Assembly: GCA_944319925.1 (NCBI GenBank)
Contig: CALUFQ010000034.1
Span: 1 to 33,327 of the forward strand
DNA: 33,327 nt
Source of the DNA: an uncultured Paraprevotella sp.
GTDB taxonomy: Bacteria; Bacteroidota; Bacteroidia; Bacteroidales; Bacteroidaceae
Reading direction: 5' to 3'
In this document: piece by piece, positions 8,707 through 20,778 of the stretch
How the letters are laid out: each line of letters opens with the position of its first letter
Position numbering within the stretch: position 1 is the stretch's first letter
The notes under the pieces: model-generated
The model's input: only the letters and a program-made list of their open reading frames with translations
Told to the model about the DNA's origin: nothing
Database searches by the model: none
Translations under genes and position numbers: made by a program

Positions 8707-9453
8707 ATGCTATTCAATAAAAGCGTGGCCACTTTCGGCCGTTACCTGATGCTCATGCGCCGCACTTTCTCGCGCCCTGAGCGGATGCGCATGTTTTTCA
8801 AGCAATACATCAAAGAAATGAGCCAGCAGGGGGTGGACTCCATCGGCATCGTCCTCCTCATTTCCTTCTTCATAGGAGCTGTGATTTGTATCCAGATCAA
8901 GCTGAACATCGAAAGTCCCTGGATGCCGAAGTTCGTCACGGGCTACACCACGCGCGAAATCATGCTTCTGGAGTTTTCCTCGTCCATCATGTGCCTCATC
9001 CTGGCGGGAAAAGTAGGCTCCAACATCGCCTCTGAAATCGGCACCATGCGCGTCACCCAGCAAATCGACGCGCTGGAAATCATGGGAGTCAACTCAGCCA
9101 ACTACCTCATCCTGCCCAAAGTGCTCGGCATGATGACGATGATGCCCGTGTTGGTCTGCTTCAGCATCTTTTCGGGCTTCGTCGGCGCATACGCCACGGC
9201 TTTCATCGGGCATATCATCACCATCGACGACCTGACATTGGGCTTGCAGCATGAGTTCAACGAATGGTATGTGTGGATGGGGTTCATCAAGTCCATCTTC
9301 TTCGCCTTCGTCATCACCAGCGTGTCGGCGTTCTACGGCTACACGGTGGAAGGCGGATCCGTGGAAGTGGGCAAGGCCAGCACCGACTCCGTGGTCAGCA
9401 GCAGCGTGCTCATCCTTTTCTCCGACGTATTACTGACTCAATTGTTATCCTGA
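8707..9453 (+). CDS. mlaE: MlaE-family ABC transporter permease
   Basis: Inner-membrane permease of the Mla/MCE phospholipid transport system that maintains outer-membrane lipid asymmetry. The 248-residue product has about five hydrophobic segments and the family-typical stretch IGSEIGTMRVTQQIDALEIMG-like core (here ASEIGTMRVTQQIDAL) at about residues 110-125. MGFIKSIFFAFVIT and EGGSVEVGKAST follow near the C-terminus. Its TGA stop shares one base with the mlaF ATG (ATGA-type coupling). No MCE substrate-binding gene (mlaD) follows in the window. Confidence 0.93.
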   Translation: MLFNKSVATFGRYLMLMRRTFSRPERMRMFFKQYIKEMSQQGVDSIGIVLLISFFIGAVICIQIKLNIESPWMPKFVTGYTTREIMLLEFSSSIMCLILAGKVGSNIASEIGTMRVTQQIDALEIMGVNSANYLILPKVLGMMTMMPVLVCFSIFSGFVGAYATAFIGHIITIDDLTLGLQHEFNEWYVWMGFIKSIFFAFVITSVSAFYGYTVEGGSVEVGKASTDSVVSSSVLILFSDVLLTQLLS

Positions 9454-10208
9454 TGATAGAAGTAAAATCGCTATACAAGTCCTTTGAAGACAAAGACGTG
9501 CTCAACGACATCAACTGCGTGTTCGAAAACGGAAAGACCAACTTGATTATCGGGCAGAGCGGATCGGGAAAAACGGTGCTGATGAAATGCATCGTGGGCT
9601 TGTTCCGACCCACCAGCGGCGAAGTGCTCTACGACGGGCGCGACCTGGTGACCATGAACAAACAGGAATGGAAGATGTTGCGCCGCGAGATGGGCATGCT
9701 TTTCCAAAGCGCGGCCCTCTTCGACTCCATGACTGTCCTGGAAAACGTCATGTTCCCGCTCGACATGTTCTCGCGCGACAATTACGCCGACCGCGTGAAG
9801 CGGGCGCAATTCTGCCTCGATCGTGTCAACCTGCTCGAGGCGCAGCAGAAGTATCCGGATGAAATCAGTGGTGGTATGCAGAAACGCGCCGCGATAGCCC
9901 GCGCCATCGCGCTCAACCCCAAATACCTGTTCTGCGACGAGCCAAACTCGGGCCTTGACCCCAAGACCTCACTGGTCATCGACGACCTCATCCACGACAT
10001 CACCGTGGAGTTCAACATGACCACCATCATCAACACCCACGACATGAACTCCGTCATGGGCATCGGCGAGAACATCCTATATATATATGAAGGGCACAAG
10101 GAGTGGCAAGGCTCCAAGGACCAGATCATGTCGTCCACCAACGAACGCCTCAACAGCTTCATCTTCGCCTCGGACTTGTTCCGCAAGGTGAAGGAAGCCA
10201 ACAAGTGA
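9453..10208 (+). CDS. mlaF: MlaF-family ABC transporter ATP-binding protein
   Basis: ATPase partner of MlaE. The open frame reaches back to 9264, but the start is set at the ATG at 9453 (MIEVKSLYKSFEDKDVL), which overlaps the mlaE stop by one base. The 251-residue product has Walker A GQSGSGKT at residues 35-42, Q-loop LFQSAALFDSMTV, signature ISGGMQKR (the GGM form is typical of MlaF), Walker B YLFCDEPNSGLDP, and H-loop INTHDM. Downstream, convergent genes begin 41 bp away, so this ends the operon. Confidence 0.93.
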   Translation: MIEVKSLYKSFEDKDVLNDINCVFENGKTNLIIGQSGSGKTVLMKCIVGLFRPTSGEVLYDGRDLVTMNKQEWKMLRREMGMLFQSAALFDSMTVLENVMFPLDMFSRDNYADRVKRAQFCLDRVNLLEAQQKYPDEISGGMQKRAAIARAIALNPKYLFCDEPNSGLDPKTSLVIDDLIHDITVEFNMTTIINTHDMNSVMGIGENILYIYEGHKEWQGSKDQIMSSTNERLNSFIFASDLFRKVKEANK

Positions 10209-10249
10209 CCGCCGCCCGCCACGCGCCCGGAGCCACGGGCGTCCTCATT

Positions 10250-10906
10250 TCAATAGCGCAGCCTGACGGTCAGGTCGAAACCCGTAATCCGCATGAGATC
10301 CCCCCATGCCAGTTTCCGGCTATCCTTCAGTTCCCTGAAGTCTCGGCCAAGACATGCCTCCGCGCCAGGGTCGGCCGCAGCGGTGCGCGGGCGGTGCGGC
10401 TGCTCCCGCATGTTCCGGTCTTTCCCGTAATCGTCGACATACACGGTCCGGTACTGAACGCCCCAGAACAACAGATGCTGCCGGTCTTCGCCGCACAAGA
10501 CGCCCCACAGGTCCATCTCCTCGTCGGAATAGCCGTGGTCCGGAGTATCCTCCAGGTTGCCTATTTCCAAGTTCGCCAGGATGAAACCGGCAGCCATCCG
10601 GCCTTGCTCTTTCTTCCGCGCCTCTCGCATGGCCATCCGGTCCACGATTCCATCCATCCGCCGCACGGCTTCCAGATAGAGCCACTCCACCTCCTCCAGC
10701 CTCTGCCGGTTTTCTTCCGTGAAGGCGAAAAGGCCGTCCAGATGCCGCATCCTCTCCTTCTTATACCTTTCCATCACGAACTCCTTGTCTCCATCGTTCA
10801 GTTCCTTGTCCCAATAAAGCGACAACATCGCGCGTTCCAAGTCGTGCAAGGTCACGCCATTCTCCCCGACCACCATCGTCTGCGGGAAACCGTTACAGTA
10901 TTTCAT
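10250..10906 (-). CDS. Hypothetical protein, Bacteroidales
   Basis: Unrecognised 218-residue soluble protein, rich in charged residues, with no signal peptide. The middle (about residues 45-105) looks helical, with many Arg/Glu (ERYKKERMRHLDG, EENRQRLEEVEW). The C-terminus GDLMRITGFDLTVRL closely parallels ADILKIEGFNLEIEL at the end of the adjacent upstream ORF, suggesting the two are related tandem genes. The ATG overlaps the 3' end of the upstream ORF by 14 bp, implying coupled translation when the upstream gene was intact. No function can be proposed from the sequence. Confidence 0.6.
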   Translation of the reverse strand: MKYCNGFPQTMVVGENGVTLHDLERAMLSLYWDKELNDGDKEFVMERYKKERMRHLDGLFAFTEENRQRLEEVEWLYLEAVRRMDGIVDRMAMREARKKEQGRMAAGFILANLEIGNLEDTPDHGYSDEEMDLWGVLCGEDRQHLLFWGVQYRTVYVDDYGKDRNMREQPHRPRTAAADPGAEACLGRDFRELKDSRKLAWGDLMRITGFDLTVRLRY

Positions 10907-11243
10907 CAGTCAATTCAATTTCAAGGTTAAACCCCTCGATCTTCAAAATGTCCGCCATGGCAAACCCGCAATGCTCGAACAGCGTGTGGAAGGGCCAGAC
11001 GAAACATATGTCCTTAATCTTCCCCCGGTCCAAGCCGGCCATTCCCCACGGCGTCGGCTTCTCGTCGCCTTGGCAACCATATACGACCTCGCGGATGACG
11101 GCCTGCAAGTCGTATCTTTCGCTCCGTTGTAGAACGGGGTGGTCGTGTGCATCTGCGTGGTCACGGTGACCACCATCTCCGGAGTGAGGACGGTGCCGTT
11201 GATGCGCTTGGGAATGATTCTAAGTGGTGGTTCCTCTCAACAT
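10893..11243 (-). pseudogene. Frameshifted hypothetical gene related to its downstream neighbour
   Basis: A strong Shine-Dalgarno-like run (GGAAAGGAGG) precedes an ATG at 11243, but that frame stops after seven codons (MLRGTTT). Protein-like sequence then continues in a second frame (LRIIPKRINGTVLTPEM, on to THTTTPFYNGAKD-like text near 11120). After another shift near 11110 it continues in a third frame (LQAVIREVVYGCQGDEK to GFNLEIELTDEIL, stop at 10893). Each piece looks coding and together they make one ~115-residue protein, so two frame errors are needed. The C-terminal ADILKIEGFNLEIEL resembles the end of the 10250-10906 product. This is decay or sequencing error; function unknown. Confidence 0.55.
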
Positions 11244-11365
11244 AGTATTTTCCTCCTTTCCATACCAACAACACGGATTACAAGGCGGGGGTATGCCCGC
11301 CTCGGTTCACGTCTGTCGGAGGGCAGGCGCAGGGGCTTCCTATTATAACTGTTCTTCTGTGTCAT
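11237..11365 (-). CDS. Short basic ORF upstream of the frameshifted gene
   Basis: A 42-residue ORF (MTQKNSYNRKPLRLPSDRRE at the start, ending RRKILC) whose TGA overlaps the next ATG as ATGTTGA. It is preceded by a TAAATTTG -7 box 47 bp upstream. It is very Arg-rich with no recognised domain. It could be a leader peptide, the remnant of a longer coding region, or chance. The overlap and the promoter position are the only support. Confidence 0.25.
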   Translation of the reverse strand: MTQKNSYNRKPLRLPSDRREPRRAYPRLVIRVVGMERRKILC

Positions 11366-11411
11366 GGTATTCTTATTTTATCTGCCATACTGCACGGCTT
11401 TATTTTTTGCG

Positions 11412-11419
11412 CAAATTTA
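11412..11419 (-). promoter_or_regulatory. -7 element for the 11365-10250 gene group
   Basis: TAAATTTG on the minus strand matches TAnnTTTG. It is placed upstream of the short ORF and the two hypothetical genes. Confidence 0.45.
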
Positions 11420-11482
11420 ACGAAGAGGGCGACACGAATCAGTTCATAATGGTTTACTTTGCAATGTTTAACGCTTGAGGGC

Positions 11483-11578
11483 GGGGTCGTAACGACCCTT
11501 CTATTCGCCATGCGGGGGTCGTAACGACCCTTCCGTTCGCCATGCGGGGGTCGTAACGACCCTTCCGTTCGCCATGCG
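11483..11578. repeat. Three tandem 32-bp units with an internal perfect palindrome
   Basis: Units start at 11483, 11515 and 11547. Each contains the palindrome GGGTCGTAACGACCC followed by TTC(T/C)(A/G)TTCGCCATGCG. Units 2 and 3 are identical and unit 1 differs at two bases. Confidence 0.95.
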
Positions 11579-11831
11579 GGATGACAGCGTGGGTGGGAAT
11601 CCCCTCCGCCCCTTCGGGGCTCGTCCCCCTGCGAGGCGGGACAGTTCATTCCTGGCGGCTTTGACTGCCGACATTCAGAAGTTTGTAAAAGCAGGAATTC
11701 TGTATCACTCAATTCCCTCAATTCGTTTTTCCAAATGGTATCAAATCCCCAAGAATGCGGGCTGTTCCCATAATTTCTGCCGCGTGGGATTTGGACTCCA
11801 CGCGACAGAAACCACGGAAGCCAAAGCCCCG

Positions 11832-13787
11832 TCATTGTCCCGCCTGCCGTTTCAACTGCTCCACCTGCGCCTTGAACGACTCCGCCGTTTGGGCATAATG
11901 CAATCCCTGGCGCACGACGTTGCCTTCCGGGTCAAGCGTCTCATAATGCGGGATGCCCAGGAAGTGGAACAGTTCCATCAGCTTGTTGTAATCATCGCGG
12001 CTGATTTCCTGCACGTCCTCGCCCGCCAAATTTTCCGACACATATTTGCGGAACTTCTCCGCCGGGGCCTCGCCCTTGACGCTGACGAAGAGGAAGTCCA
12101 CCTCCTTGTCGTCACGCAACGCCTCGCGCATGGCCTTGGAACGCTCGATGCCCGAACGGCACGGGCCACACCCCATCCCCCAAAAGTCTATCAGCAGGTA
12201 CTTGCCTTTGTATTTGTCCGTCAGCCGCCGCAACACGTCCGCAGCCTCACCGTCTGGCAAGGCATAGACGGGTGACGACCAACGTTCCACCGCTTCCGCA
12301 TACACACGGTCGGCCTGCTGTTGCAGCGCGGGCAAAGCCAACAGCCCGCGCCTACGGGCAAAGACTTTCTCCAATTCTATCTTGCCACTATCCGGTATGG
12401 CCAAGTAACTGTCCATGTCGGTCGTCATCTCCCGCAACAAAGTCATCTGCCCGAACAACGATGGTGCCGCGCAACCGGAAAGTACCCTGTCCATAGCCAG
12501 CATCCGGCCGTCGGCCACGGCCAGGCTGTCTTCGAGCAAACAATTGTTGCGCCATGCATAACGCAAGGGCCAGACAAACTCATAGCGGTTGACAAACAAA
12601 TCACAATCAGCCAAAGCCAGGCACGACACATCGTCGAGCGGCAGCCGGCGCAAATAACGATAGTTGGGCAACGCGACAAGCTTATCCGTATTGGGCAGCG
12701 ATTCCCCTTCAGGAACGGCCCACTGTCCGTCCATCCCGTAATCCGCTACGCCTCTCCCATATTCCATTTTCGTATAGACTTCCGCCAAATGCCGCTCCCA
12801 TGGCGTAAATTCGTAACGCCAAGCCAAGTAGCCGGCCAACAGCAACGCCGCATCCATTTTCCGCATGGCACAATCCGCAAAGTCCCGCATGTCTTTCAGC
12901 GAGTCTTTATCGGCACGGTACTCCCAATAGGGATAGCAGCAAAGTTCCTGGTAACCGCACCTTAATGAATTCCGGAGGGTGAACACGCCGGGCGATTGGA
13001 CGGCACAATCCACCGACCCGTCCCGCCGCAGGGTGATGTCCGTGGTCTTTCCCGGTTCCGCGTAGAAACGTATCGCCTTGCCATTGTTCCCTTGTCTGGC
13101 AAACAACAAGCCCTCTTGCGGATGATATGCCAGGAAACGGAACTCGAACGTGCCGTCTTCATTGACGGGCACGGTCATGGGCACATCCTCCCCCGTCATG
13201 ACAATGCTGCGATTGTATTGCATGTTCTCAAAACCCCACTCGCGGGAATAGCCTTCTATCCGCCCGCGCACGCAGGCCGTGTCGGCACGGAAAAACTCCT
13301 GTTCCAACTCGTCCGTCATGCGGAACGGCTCGCCGCGGGGAATCTCCGGCATCTGCCCCGCCTCGTGGATGCCCAAGATACGGTAATACCCATTTTGGAA
13401 ACCTTCCACGAAGTCAAAGCAACGAGTGTCCTCCGGCATCGGTTCAAAGAACACCCTGAACCGGCTTTCGCCGCTCTCGGGCGTGACATAACGCTCGCCC
13501 AGCGTGATACCCTCGCCCCGGATGGCCTTGTATCGCCGCCTGCCCATGTCCTCCAGAAAAGCTTCCTTGGCTATCCGGATCCACCAACCCGGCTTATTCC
13601 GCTCGTGGAAACTCAAGATGGTAGCCGTGTCCGTAAATTCCACACCCGTAATTCGGATGATTTCCGTCGTGCTGCCCAGCCAAGCCGGGTGCTTAAAGCC
13701 TCCGGCCTGCGCCGTCAAAGCCATCATGAGACAAATAATGGTGGCCGACCACCACAAAGACCGTCCCCGCAAAGGTCTTTTTTCCAT
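11832..13787 (-). CDS. Secreted thioredoxin-fold (TlpA-like) thiol-disulfide protein
   Basis: Start chosen at MEKRPLRGRSLWW (13787), which gives 651 residues with a signal peptide (hydrophobic core IICLMMALTAQA). The upstream 19 codons overlap the promoter. About 520 N-terminal residues have no recognised domain. The C-terminal ~130 residues are a TlpA/AhpC-TSA-like thioredoxin fold: YLLIDFWGMGCGPCRSG with the redox pair in CGPC at about 540-543, and a cis-proline in GIPHYETLDPEG. Large extracytoplasmic proteins with this tail are frequent in Bacteroidota and probably act as periplasmic reductants or chaperones. The gene has its own promoter and is monocistronic as far as can be seen. Confidence 0.85.
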   Translation of the reverse strand: MEKRPLRGRSLWWSATIICLMMALTAQAGGFKHPAWLGSTTEIIRITGVEFTDTATILSFHERNKPGWWIRIAKEAFLEDMGRRRYKAIRGEGITLGERYVTPESGESRFRVFFEPMPEDTRCFDFVEGFQNGYYRILGIHEAGQMPEIPRGEPFRMTDELEQEFFRADTACVRGRIEGYSREWGFENMQYNRSIVMTGEDVPMTVPVNEDGTFEFRFLAYHPQEGLLFARQGNNGKAIRFYAEPGKTTDITLRRDGSVDCAVQSPGVFTLRNSLRCGYQELCCYPYWEYRADKDSLKDMRDFADCAMRKMDAALLLAGYLAWRYEFTPWERHLAEVYTKMEYGRGVADYGMDGQWAVPEGESLPNTDKLVALPNYRYLRRLPLDDVSCLALADCDLFVNRYEFVWPLRYAWRNNCLLEDSLAVADGRMLAMDRVLSGCAAPSLFGQMTLLREMTTDMDSYLAIPDSGKIELEKVFARRRGLLALPALQQQADRVYAEAVERWSSPVYALPDGEAADVLRRLTDKYKGKYLLIDFWGMGCGPCRSGIERSKAMREALRDDKEVDFLFVSVKGEAPAEKFRKYVSENLAGEDVQEISRDDYNKLMELFHFLGIPHYETLDPEGNVVRQGLHYAQTAESFKAQVEQLKRQAGQ

Positions 13788-13819
13788 TTGTTTTCGTATT
13801 TGGTGAGTAAAAGCGGGTA

Positions 13820-13850
13820 CAAAAATAAAAAAAATACACAACACAGCAAA
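13820..13850 (-). promoter_or_regulatory. Promoter of the TlpA-like gene
   Basis: On the minus strand, TTTG (13850-13847), a 19-bp spacer and TATTTTTG (13827-13820) together give a full match to the Bacteroides consensus, 33 bp before the ATG at 13787. Confidence 0.8.
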
Positions 13851-14005
13851 AGGAACGCCAAAAATTTACATTAAGAGGCCACAGCAAAAGAAACGAATCT
13901 TTTCGGATTGAAAATCCTGATACCCCATACGTAGAATTACAAATTCCACGCGGCAGGAAGTTCATTTCTACCGACTTTGACTGCGGACATTCATCTACGA
14001 AAAAA

Positions 14006-14042
14006 GACGGCTGCGCCGGAATTCCACCCGGCAGAGCCGCCT
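14006..14042 (-). terminator. Rho-independent terminator of the beta-galactosidase gene
   Basis: On the minus strand GGCGGCTCTGCCGG pairs with CCGGCGCAGCCGTC (two mismatches mid-stem) around a 9-nt loop, and a run of T follows. It lies 27 bp after the stop at 14069. Confidence 0.8.
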
Positions 14043-14068
14043 TTTATCGTTTTTGGGACTCGCCCGGT

Positions 14069-17293
<3,225 letters not shown>

Positions 17294-17317
17294 TTACGTT
17301 AATACCCCAAGATTTAC

Positions 17318-17325
17318 TAACTTTG
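17318..17325 (+). promoter_or_regulatory. -7 element for the 17364-23052 operon
   Basis: TAACTTTG is an exact TAnnTTTG box 38 bp before the first ATG, in the gap divergent from the beta-galactosidase gene. No clear -33 TTTG is present at standard spacing. Confidence 0.6.
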
Positions 17326-17363
17326 AATACAGGAAACCTATCTCTTTTAAAGAATTATAACTT

Positions 17364-19256
17364 ATGGTGACTCATACCCCGCAACCCGCCCACGTGAAAA
17401 AGACGGGGCAGCCGGCATCCGGAAACGCGGCACGACGCATCGCCCGCCTCCTGCCATGGGCATACGGCATCGTGCTCCCGCTCGTCATGGGACTGTGCCT
17501 CTACGGCTTCGAACAAGAAACGCTGTTCCGCATCCAGGAACTCAACCTGTTCCTCCCCGACCGCCTGTTCTACGAAACTTTCGCGGCTTTCCCCGGCGGC
17601 ACGTTGCAATGGGCGGCCTGTTTCTTCACCCAGTTCTTCTACCATCCCGCCGCAGGCGTGGCCTGGCTGACGGCCTTGTGGATAGCGGCCTGCCTGGTCA
17701 TGCGCTCCGCCTTCCGCCTTTCCGGCCCGTGGAGCCTGTTGCCGGCCCTCGTCCCTGCCGCCTTGCTGGCCGGCATCGTGCAAATGGGCTATTTCATCTA
17801 CTACATCAAGTTGCAGGGCTACTTTTTCGCGGGCACCCTCGGCATCCTGTCGTCGCTCGCGGCCGTGTGGGTGTTCAGCCGCCTGTTCTTACGCAACAAC
17901 TATGCGGGAATGGGCTGGATGGTGCTTTGGACGGTGGCCGGCTACCCGCTCTTCGGCGCGTATGCCCTGGCGGGCACGGCGTATATGGCCGTGTTGTGCT
18001 GGCGCATGCCGGAAATGTCCCGTCCCCGCCGCGTCACGACTACGGCGATTGGCGTGTTGCTTGGCATCGGAGTGCCCCTTCTGGCCTACCGTTTCTGCTA
18101 TTCACAGACGGCCATCGGCGCGGTTTACACCGCCGCGCTCCCGAGTTTCAACGCGGTGGGCGGAATGTACCCAGGCTACCGCATACCTTATTATGTCTTG
18201 CTGGCCGCCCCGATTGCGGGCGCACTCGCCTATGATTGCCGGGTGGCAGCCAAGGGCTGGATGACAGGTGCCGCACAACTTGCCGTGCTGGCGGCCATGG
18301 GGTTTTGGCTGAAAGCATCGTGGTATGTGGACGAAAACTTCCGCTGCGAGCTGCGGATGGCGCGCGCCATAGACCAATGCGAATGGGAGAAAATCCCCGC
18401 CCTGTTCGCGCAGACCACGGGAGAGCCTACCCGGCTGATGGTAATGAACAAAAACCTGGCGCTCTTCCGCCTGGGCAGGGCGGGCGACGAAATGTTCCAA
18501 TACCGCGAAGGAGGCGCAAGCCCCGATGCGCCGTTCCTCGTCCGCCTGGCGCAAGTGGGCGGGAAAGCCCTATACTACCACTACGGACAGGAAAACTATT
18601 GCTACCGCTGGTGCATGGAAGACGGCGTGACGTATGGATGGAAAGTGGAATACCTGAAATACATGGCCAAGACCTCCATCGCCGGAGGAGACTACACCGT
18701 GGCGCGAAAATACCTCGCCATGCTGAAACGCACACTCTTCCACAGGCACTGGGCCGAAAAATACGAAACCTACGTGAACCATCCCGAGACCATCCGCGAG
18801 AGCGAAGAGTTCCGCCCCATCCTCAGCCTGATGCCGGAAGAAGACCGGCTCAACACGGACATGAACGTCATCGAGATGTTCCTGCTCCGCACCTTCGCCT
18901 ACGGGAACAGCGACGACCCCGTCCACCAGGAACAGAACCTCATCGCCGCCCTGCAGATGAAAGACATCGGCCTGTTCTGGCCGCGCTTTTTCAAATATGC
19001 CACGTTGCACAACGGCGAGCACATGCCGCGCCACTACCAGGAGGCAGCCTACCTCTACGGCCATTTGGAAAACAACGTGGACATCAGCCACATGCCTTTC
19101 GACGCGGAAGTAAAGGACAGCTACGCGCGCTTCATGGCCCTCACGCAGCAATGCGCAGGCATGACGGAAGCCCAAATGGCCGAAGCCTTCCGCCCGCAAT
19201 TCGGCGGCACCTTCTATTATTTCTACTTCTTAGTCAACGGACTGCAAACTTATTGA
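17364..19256 (+). CDS. Multi-pass membrane protein, DUF6057-like
   Basis: A 630-residue protein. About the first 325 residues hold roughly nine or ten hydrophobic segments (for example WAYGIVLPLVMGLCLYGF, AAGVAWLTALWIAACLVM, ALLAGIVQMGYFIYYI). The C-terminal ~300 residues are soluble and tetratricopeptide-like in feel (YTVARKYLAMLKRTLFHRHWA), suggesting a large domain on one side of the membrane. From memory it resembles the uncharacterised DUF6057 family of Bacteroidota; function unknown. It is first in an operon: only 4 bp separate its stop from the next ATG. Its GC-rich, codon-biased sequence is shared across all three genes of the operon. Confidence 0.75.
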   Translation: MVTHTPQPAHVKKTGQPASGNAARRIARLLPWAYGIVLPLVMGLCLYGFEQETLFRIQELNLFLPDRLFYETFAAFPGGTLQWAACFFTQFFYHPAAGVAWLTALWIAACLVMRSAFRLSGPWSLLPALVPAALLAGIVQMGYFIYYIKLQGYFFAGTLGILSSLAAVWVFSRLFLRNNYAGMGWMVLWTVAGYPLFGAYALAGTAYMAVLCWRMPEMSRPRRVTTTAIGVLLGIGVPLLAYRFCYSQTAIGAVYTAALPSFNAVGGMYPGYRIPYYVLLAAPIAGALAYDCRVAAKGWMTGAAQLAVLAAMGFWLKASWYVDENFRCELRMARAIDQCEWEKIPALFAQTTGEPTRLMVMNKNLALFRLGRAGDEMFQYREGGASPDAPFLVRLAQVGGKALYYHYGQENYCYRWCMEDGVTYGWKVEYLKYMAKTSIAGGDYTVARKYLAMLKRTLFHRHWAEKYETYVNHPETIRESEEFRPILSLMPEEDRLNTDMNVIEMFLLRTFAYGNSDDPVHQEQNLIAALQMKDIGLFWPRFFKYATLHNGEHMPRHYQEAAYLYGHLENNVDISHMPFDAEVKDSYARFMALTQQCAGMTEAQMAEAFRPQFGGTFYYFYFLVNGLQTY

Positions 19257-19260
19257 CCTC

Positions 19261-20769
19261 ATGGAAAAGTTCTGGAAACTCCTCGCTGGCTGCCTCGCCG
19301 GCCTCGCCTGCCTCGCCTGCTTCAGCTGCGCCCCGCAAATGCCCGACAATTACACGGAAAGCACGGACGCCGCAGACATCTATCCGGATTACCGCGACGT
19401 GACCGTCCCCCCAAACATCGCGCCCCTGCGCTTCATCGTGGACGAAGAGGCCGACGCCTACGCCGTGCGCATCAGCGGGCCGGACGGGGAATGGACTACG
19501 GACAAACGGGAAGTGACACCCGGCGTGGACGAATGGCACGACATGACGGCACGGGCGCGCGGACGCGCACTCGACGTGGAAGTATTCGTCAAGCACGGCG
19601 ACGGATGGACGCGCCGCAAGCCGTTCCGCATCCACGTGGCCGAGGAAGACATCGACCCTTACCTGTCCTACCGCCTCATCAGCCCGTCTTACGTCACCTA
19701 CCACGACCTGACCATCAACCAGCGCGACCTGACCAACTTCGACGAACATGTCATCTACGGCAACCTGCAGGGCATGGGCGTGAACGATGCCCACTGCATC
19801 AACTGCCACTCCTATCAGAACTATGACCCCGCCCGCATGCAGTTCCACGTCAGGGAATCCTACGGGGGCACCATCATCGCCTACGACGGGAAAGTCACCA
19901 AAGTGAACCTCAAGACCGACTCTTTGATTTCGGCGGGCGTGTATCCGGCATGGCATCCGCGGGAAAAACTCATCGCCTACTCCGTGAACCAGACGGGGCA
20001 GACGTTCCACACGCGCGACTTGCAGAAAATCGAAGTGCAGGACATGCGCAGCGACCTGATTCTCTATGACGTAGAGCGGAACGAGGTGACCCGCATCAAG
20101 GGCGACCCGGACGAAATGGAAGTGTTCCCTTGGTGGAGCCCGGACGGCAAGTACCTCTACTACGCCTCCGCCCGCTTCGTACGCAAGGACACATCGGAAA
20201 ACCTCGACAATGAAACCATCCTGCGGTACAAGGAAATCAAATACAACCTCTACCGCCGCCGTTTCGATGCGGCGCGGCATGCCGTGGACTCCGCCGAGCT
20301 GGTGGTGGATGCCGCCGCCATCGGGAAAAGTGCCACCCGCCCGCGCATCTCGCCCGACGGACGCTACCTGATGTTCACCATGGGCGACTATGGCGTGTTC
20401 CACATCTGGCACAAAGATGCCGACCTCTACCTGACGGACTTGCGCACCCGGAAGACACGCGCCCTGACGGAAATCAACTCCGGCGAAGCCGAAAGCGGCT
20501 GTGCATGGAGCAGCAACGGCCGGTGGGTGGTGTTCTGCAGCCGCCGGAACGACGGGAACTACACCCGCCCCTTCATCGCCTACATCGACAAAGGCGGACA
20601 GGGGCGCAAACCGTTCGAACTGCCCCAGGAAATACCCGACAAGCACCGCCGCTTCATGCGCAGCTACAACGTCCCCGAGTTCATGAAAGGCCCGGTGGAC
20701 ATCGCGCCGCAAGAGTTCGCCTCCGCCATCAAAGAGCTGGAAGCACGGCCTGCCAAACAAATCAACTGA
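19261..20769 (+). CDS. TolB/PD40 beta-propeller lipoprotein with one c-type heme motif
   Basis: A 502-residue exported protein. The N-terminus has a Cys-rich signal (GLACLACFSC) typical of a lipoprotein, though the acylated cysteine could be C20 or C23. Residues ~50-130 look like an Ig-like domain. CINCH at 179-183 fits the CxxCH c-heme attachment site. After it come WD40/PD40-type blades (GVYPAWHPREKLIAYSVN, PWWSPDGKYLYYAS, PRISPDGRYLMFT, CAWSSNGRWVVFCSRRND). A propeller with a cytochrome-like motif suggests a redox or sensing role outside the cytoplasm, but none is established. It is 4 bp after the membrane-protein gene and 9 bp before the S9 peptidase gene. Confidence 0.8.
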   Translation: MEKFWKLLAGCLAGLACLACFSCAPQMPDNYTESTDAADIYPDYRDVTVPPNIAPLRFIVDEEADAYAVRISGPDGEWTTDKREVTPGVDEWHDMTARARGRALDVEVFVKHGDGWTRRKPFRIHVAEEDIDPYLSYRLISPSYVTYHDLTINQRDLTNFDEHVIYGNLQGMGVNDAHCINCHSYQNYDPARMQFHVRESYGGTIIAYDGKVTKVNLKTDSLISAGVYPAWHPREKLIAYSVNQTGQTFHTRDLQKIEVQDMRSDLILYDVERNEVTRIKGDPDEMEVFPWWSPDGKYLYYASARFVRKDTSENLDNETILRYKEIKYNLYRRRFDAARHAVDSAELVVDAAAIGKSATRPRISPDGRYLMFTMGDYGVFHIWHKDADLYLTDLRTRKTRALTEINSGEAESGCAWSSNGRWVVFCSRRNDGNYTRPFIAYIDKGGQGRKPFELPQEIPDKHRRFMRSYNVPEFMKGPVDIAPQEFASAIKELEARPAKQIN

Positions 20770-20778
20770 CATTGCAAC

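Larger units (their letters stand above)
11366..11831. other. Gene-free stretch with repeats
   Basis: No convincing coding region. It contains the minus-strand -7 box, the 3 x 32 bp palindromic repeat, and at about 11600-11650 a GC-rich intergenic repeat (CCCTCCGCCCCTTCGGGG..., ending GGCGGGACAGTT). The same sequence occurs inside the MITE near 25917-25963. A segment at about 11649-11680 (TCATTCCTGGCGGCTTTGAC) recurs in diverged form near 13962-13990. Confidence 0.6.

Noticed and set aside
10223-10250. GC hairpin (CGCCCG...CGGGCG) between mlaF and the hypothetical gene as a terminator
   Set aside because: Only a 6-bp stem and no real T-run on either strand; not enough to call.
11483-11578. 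CRISPR array
   Set aside because: Units are contiguous identical 32-mers with no distinct spacers.
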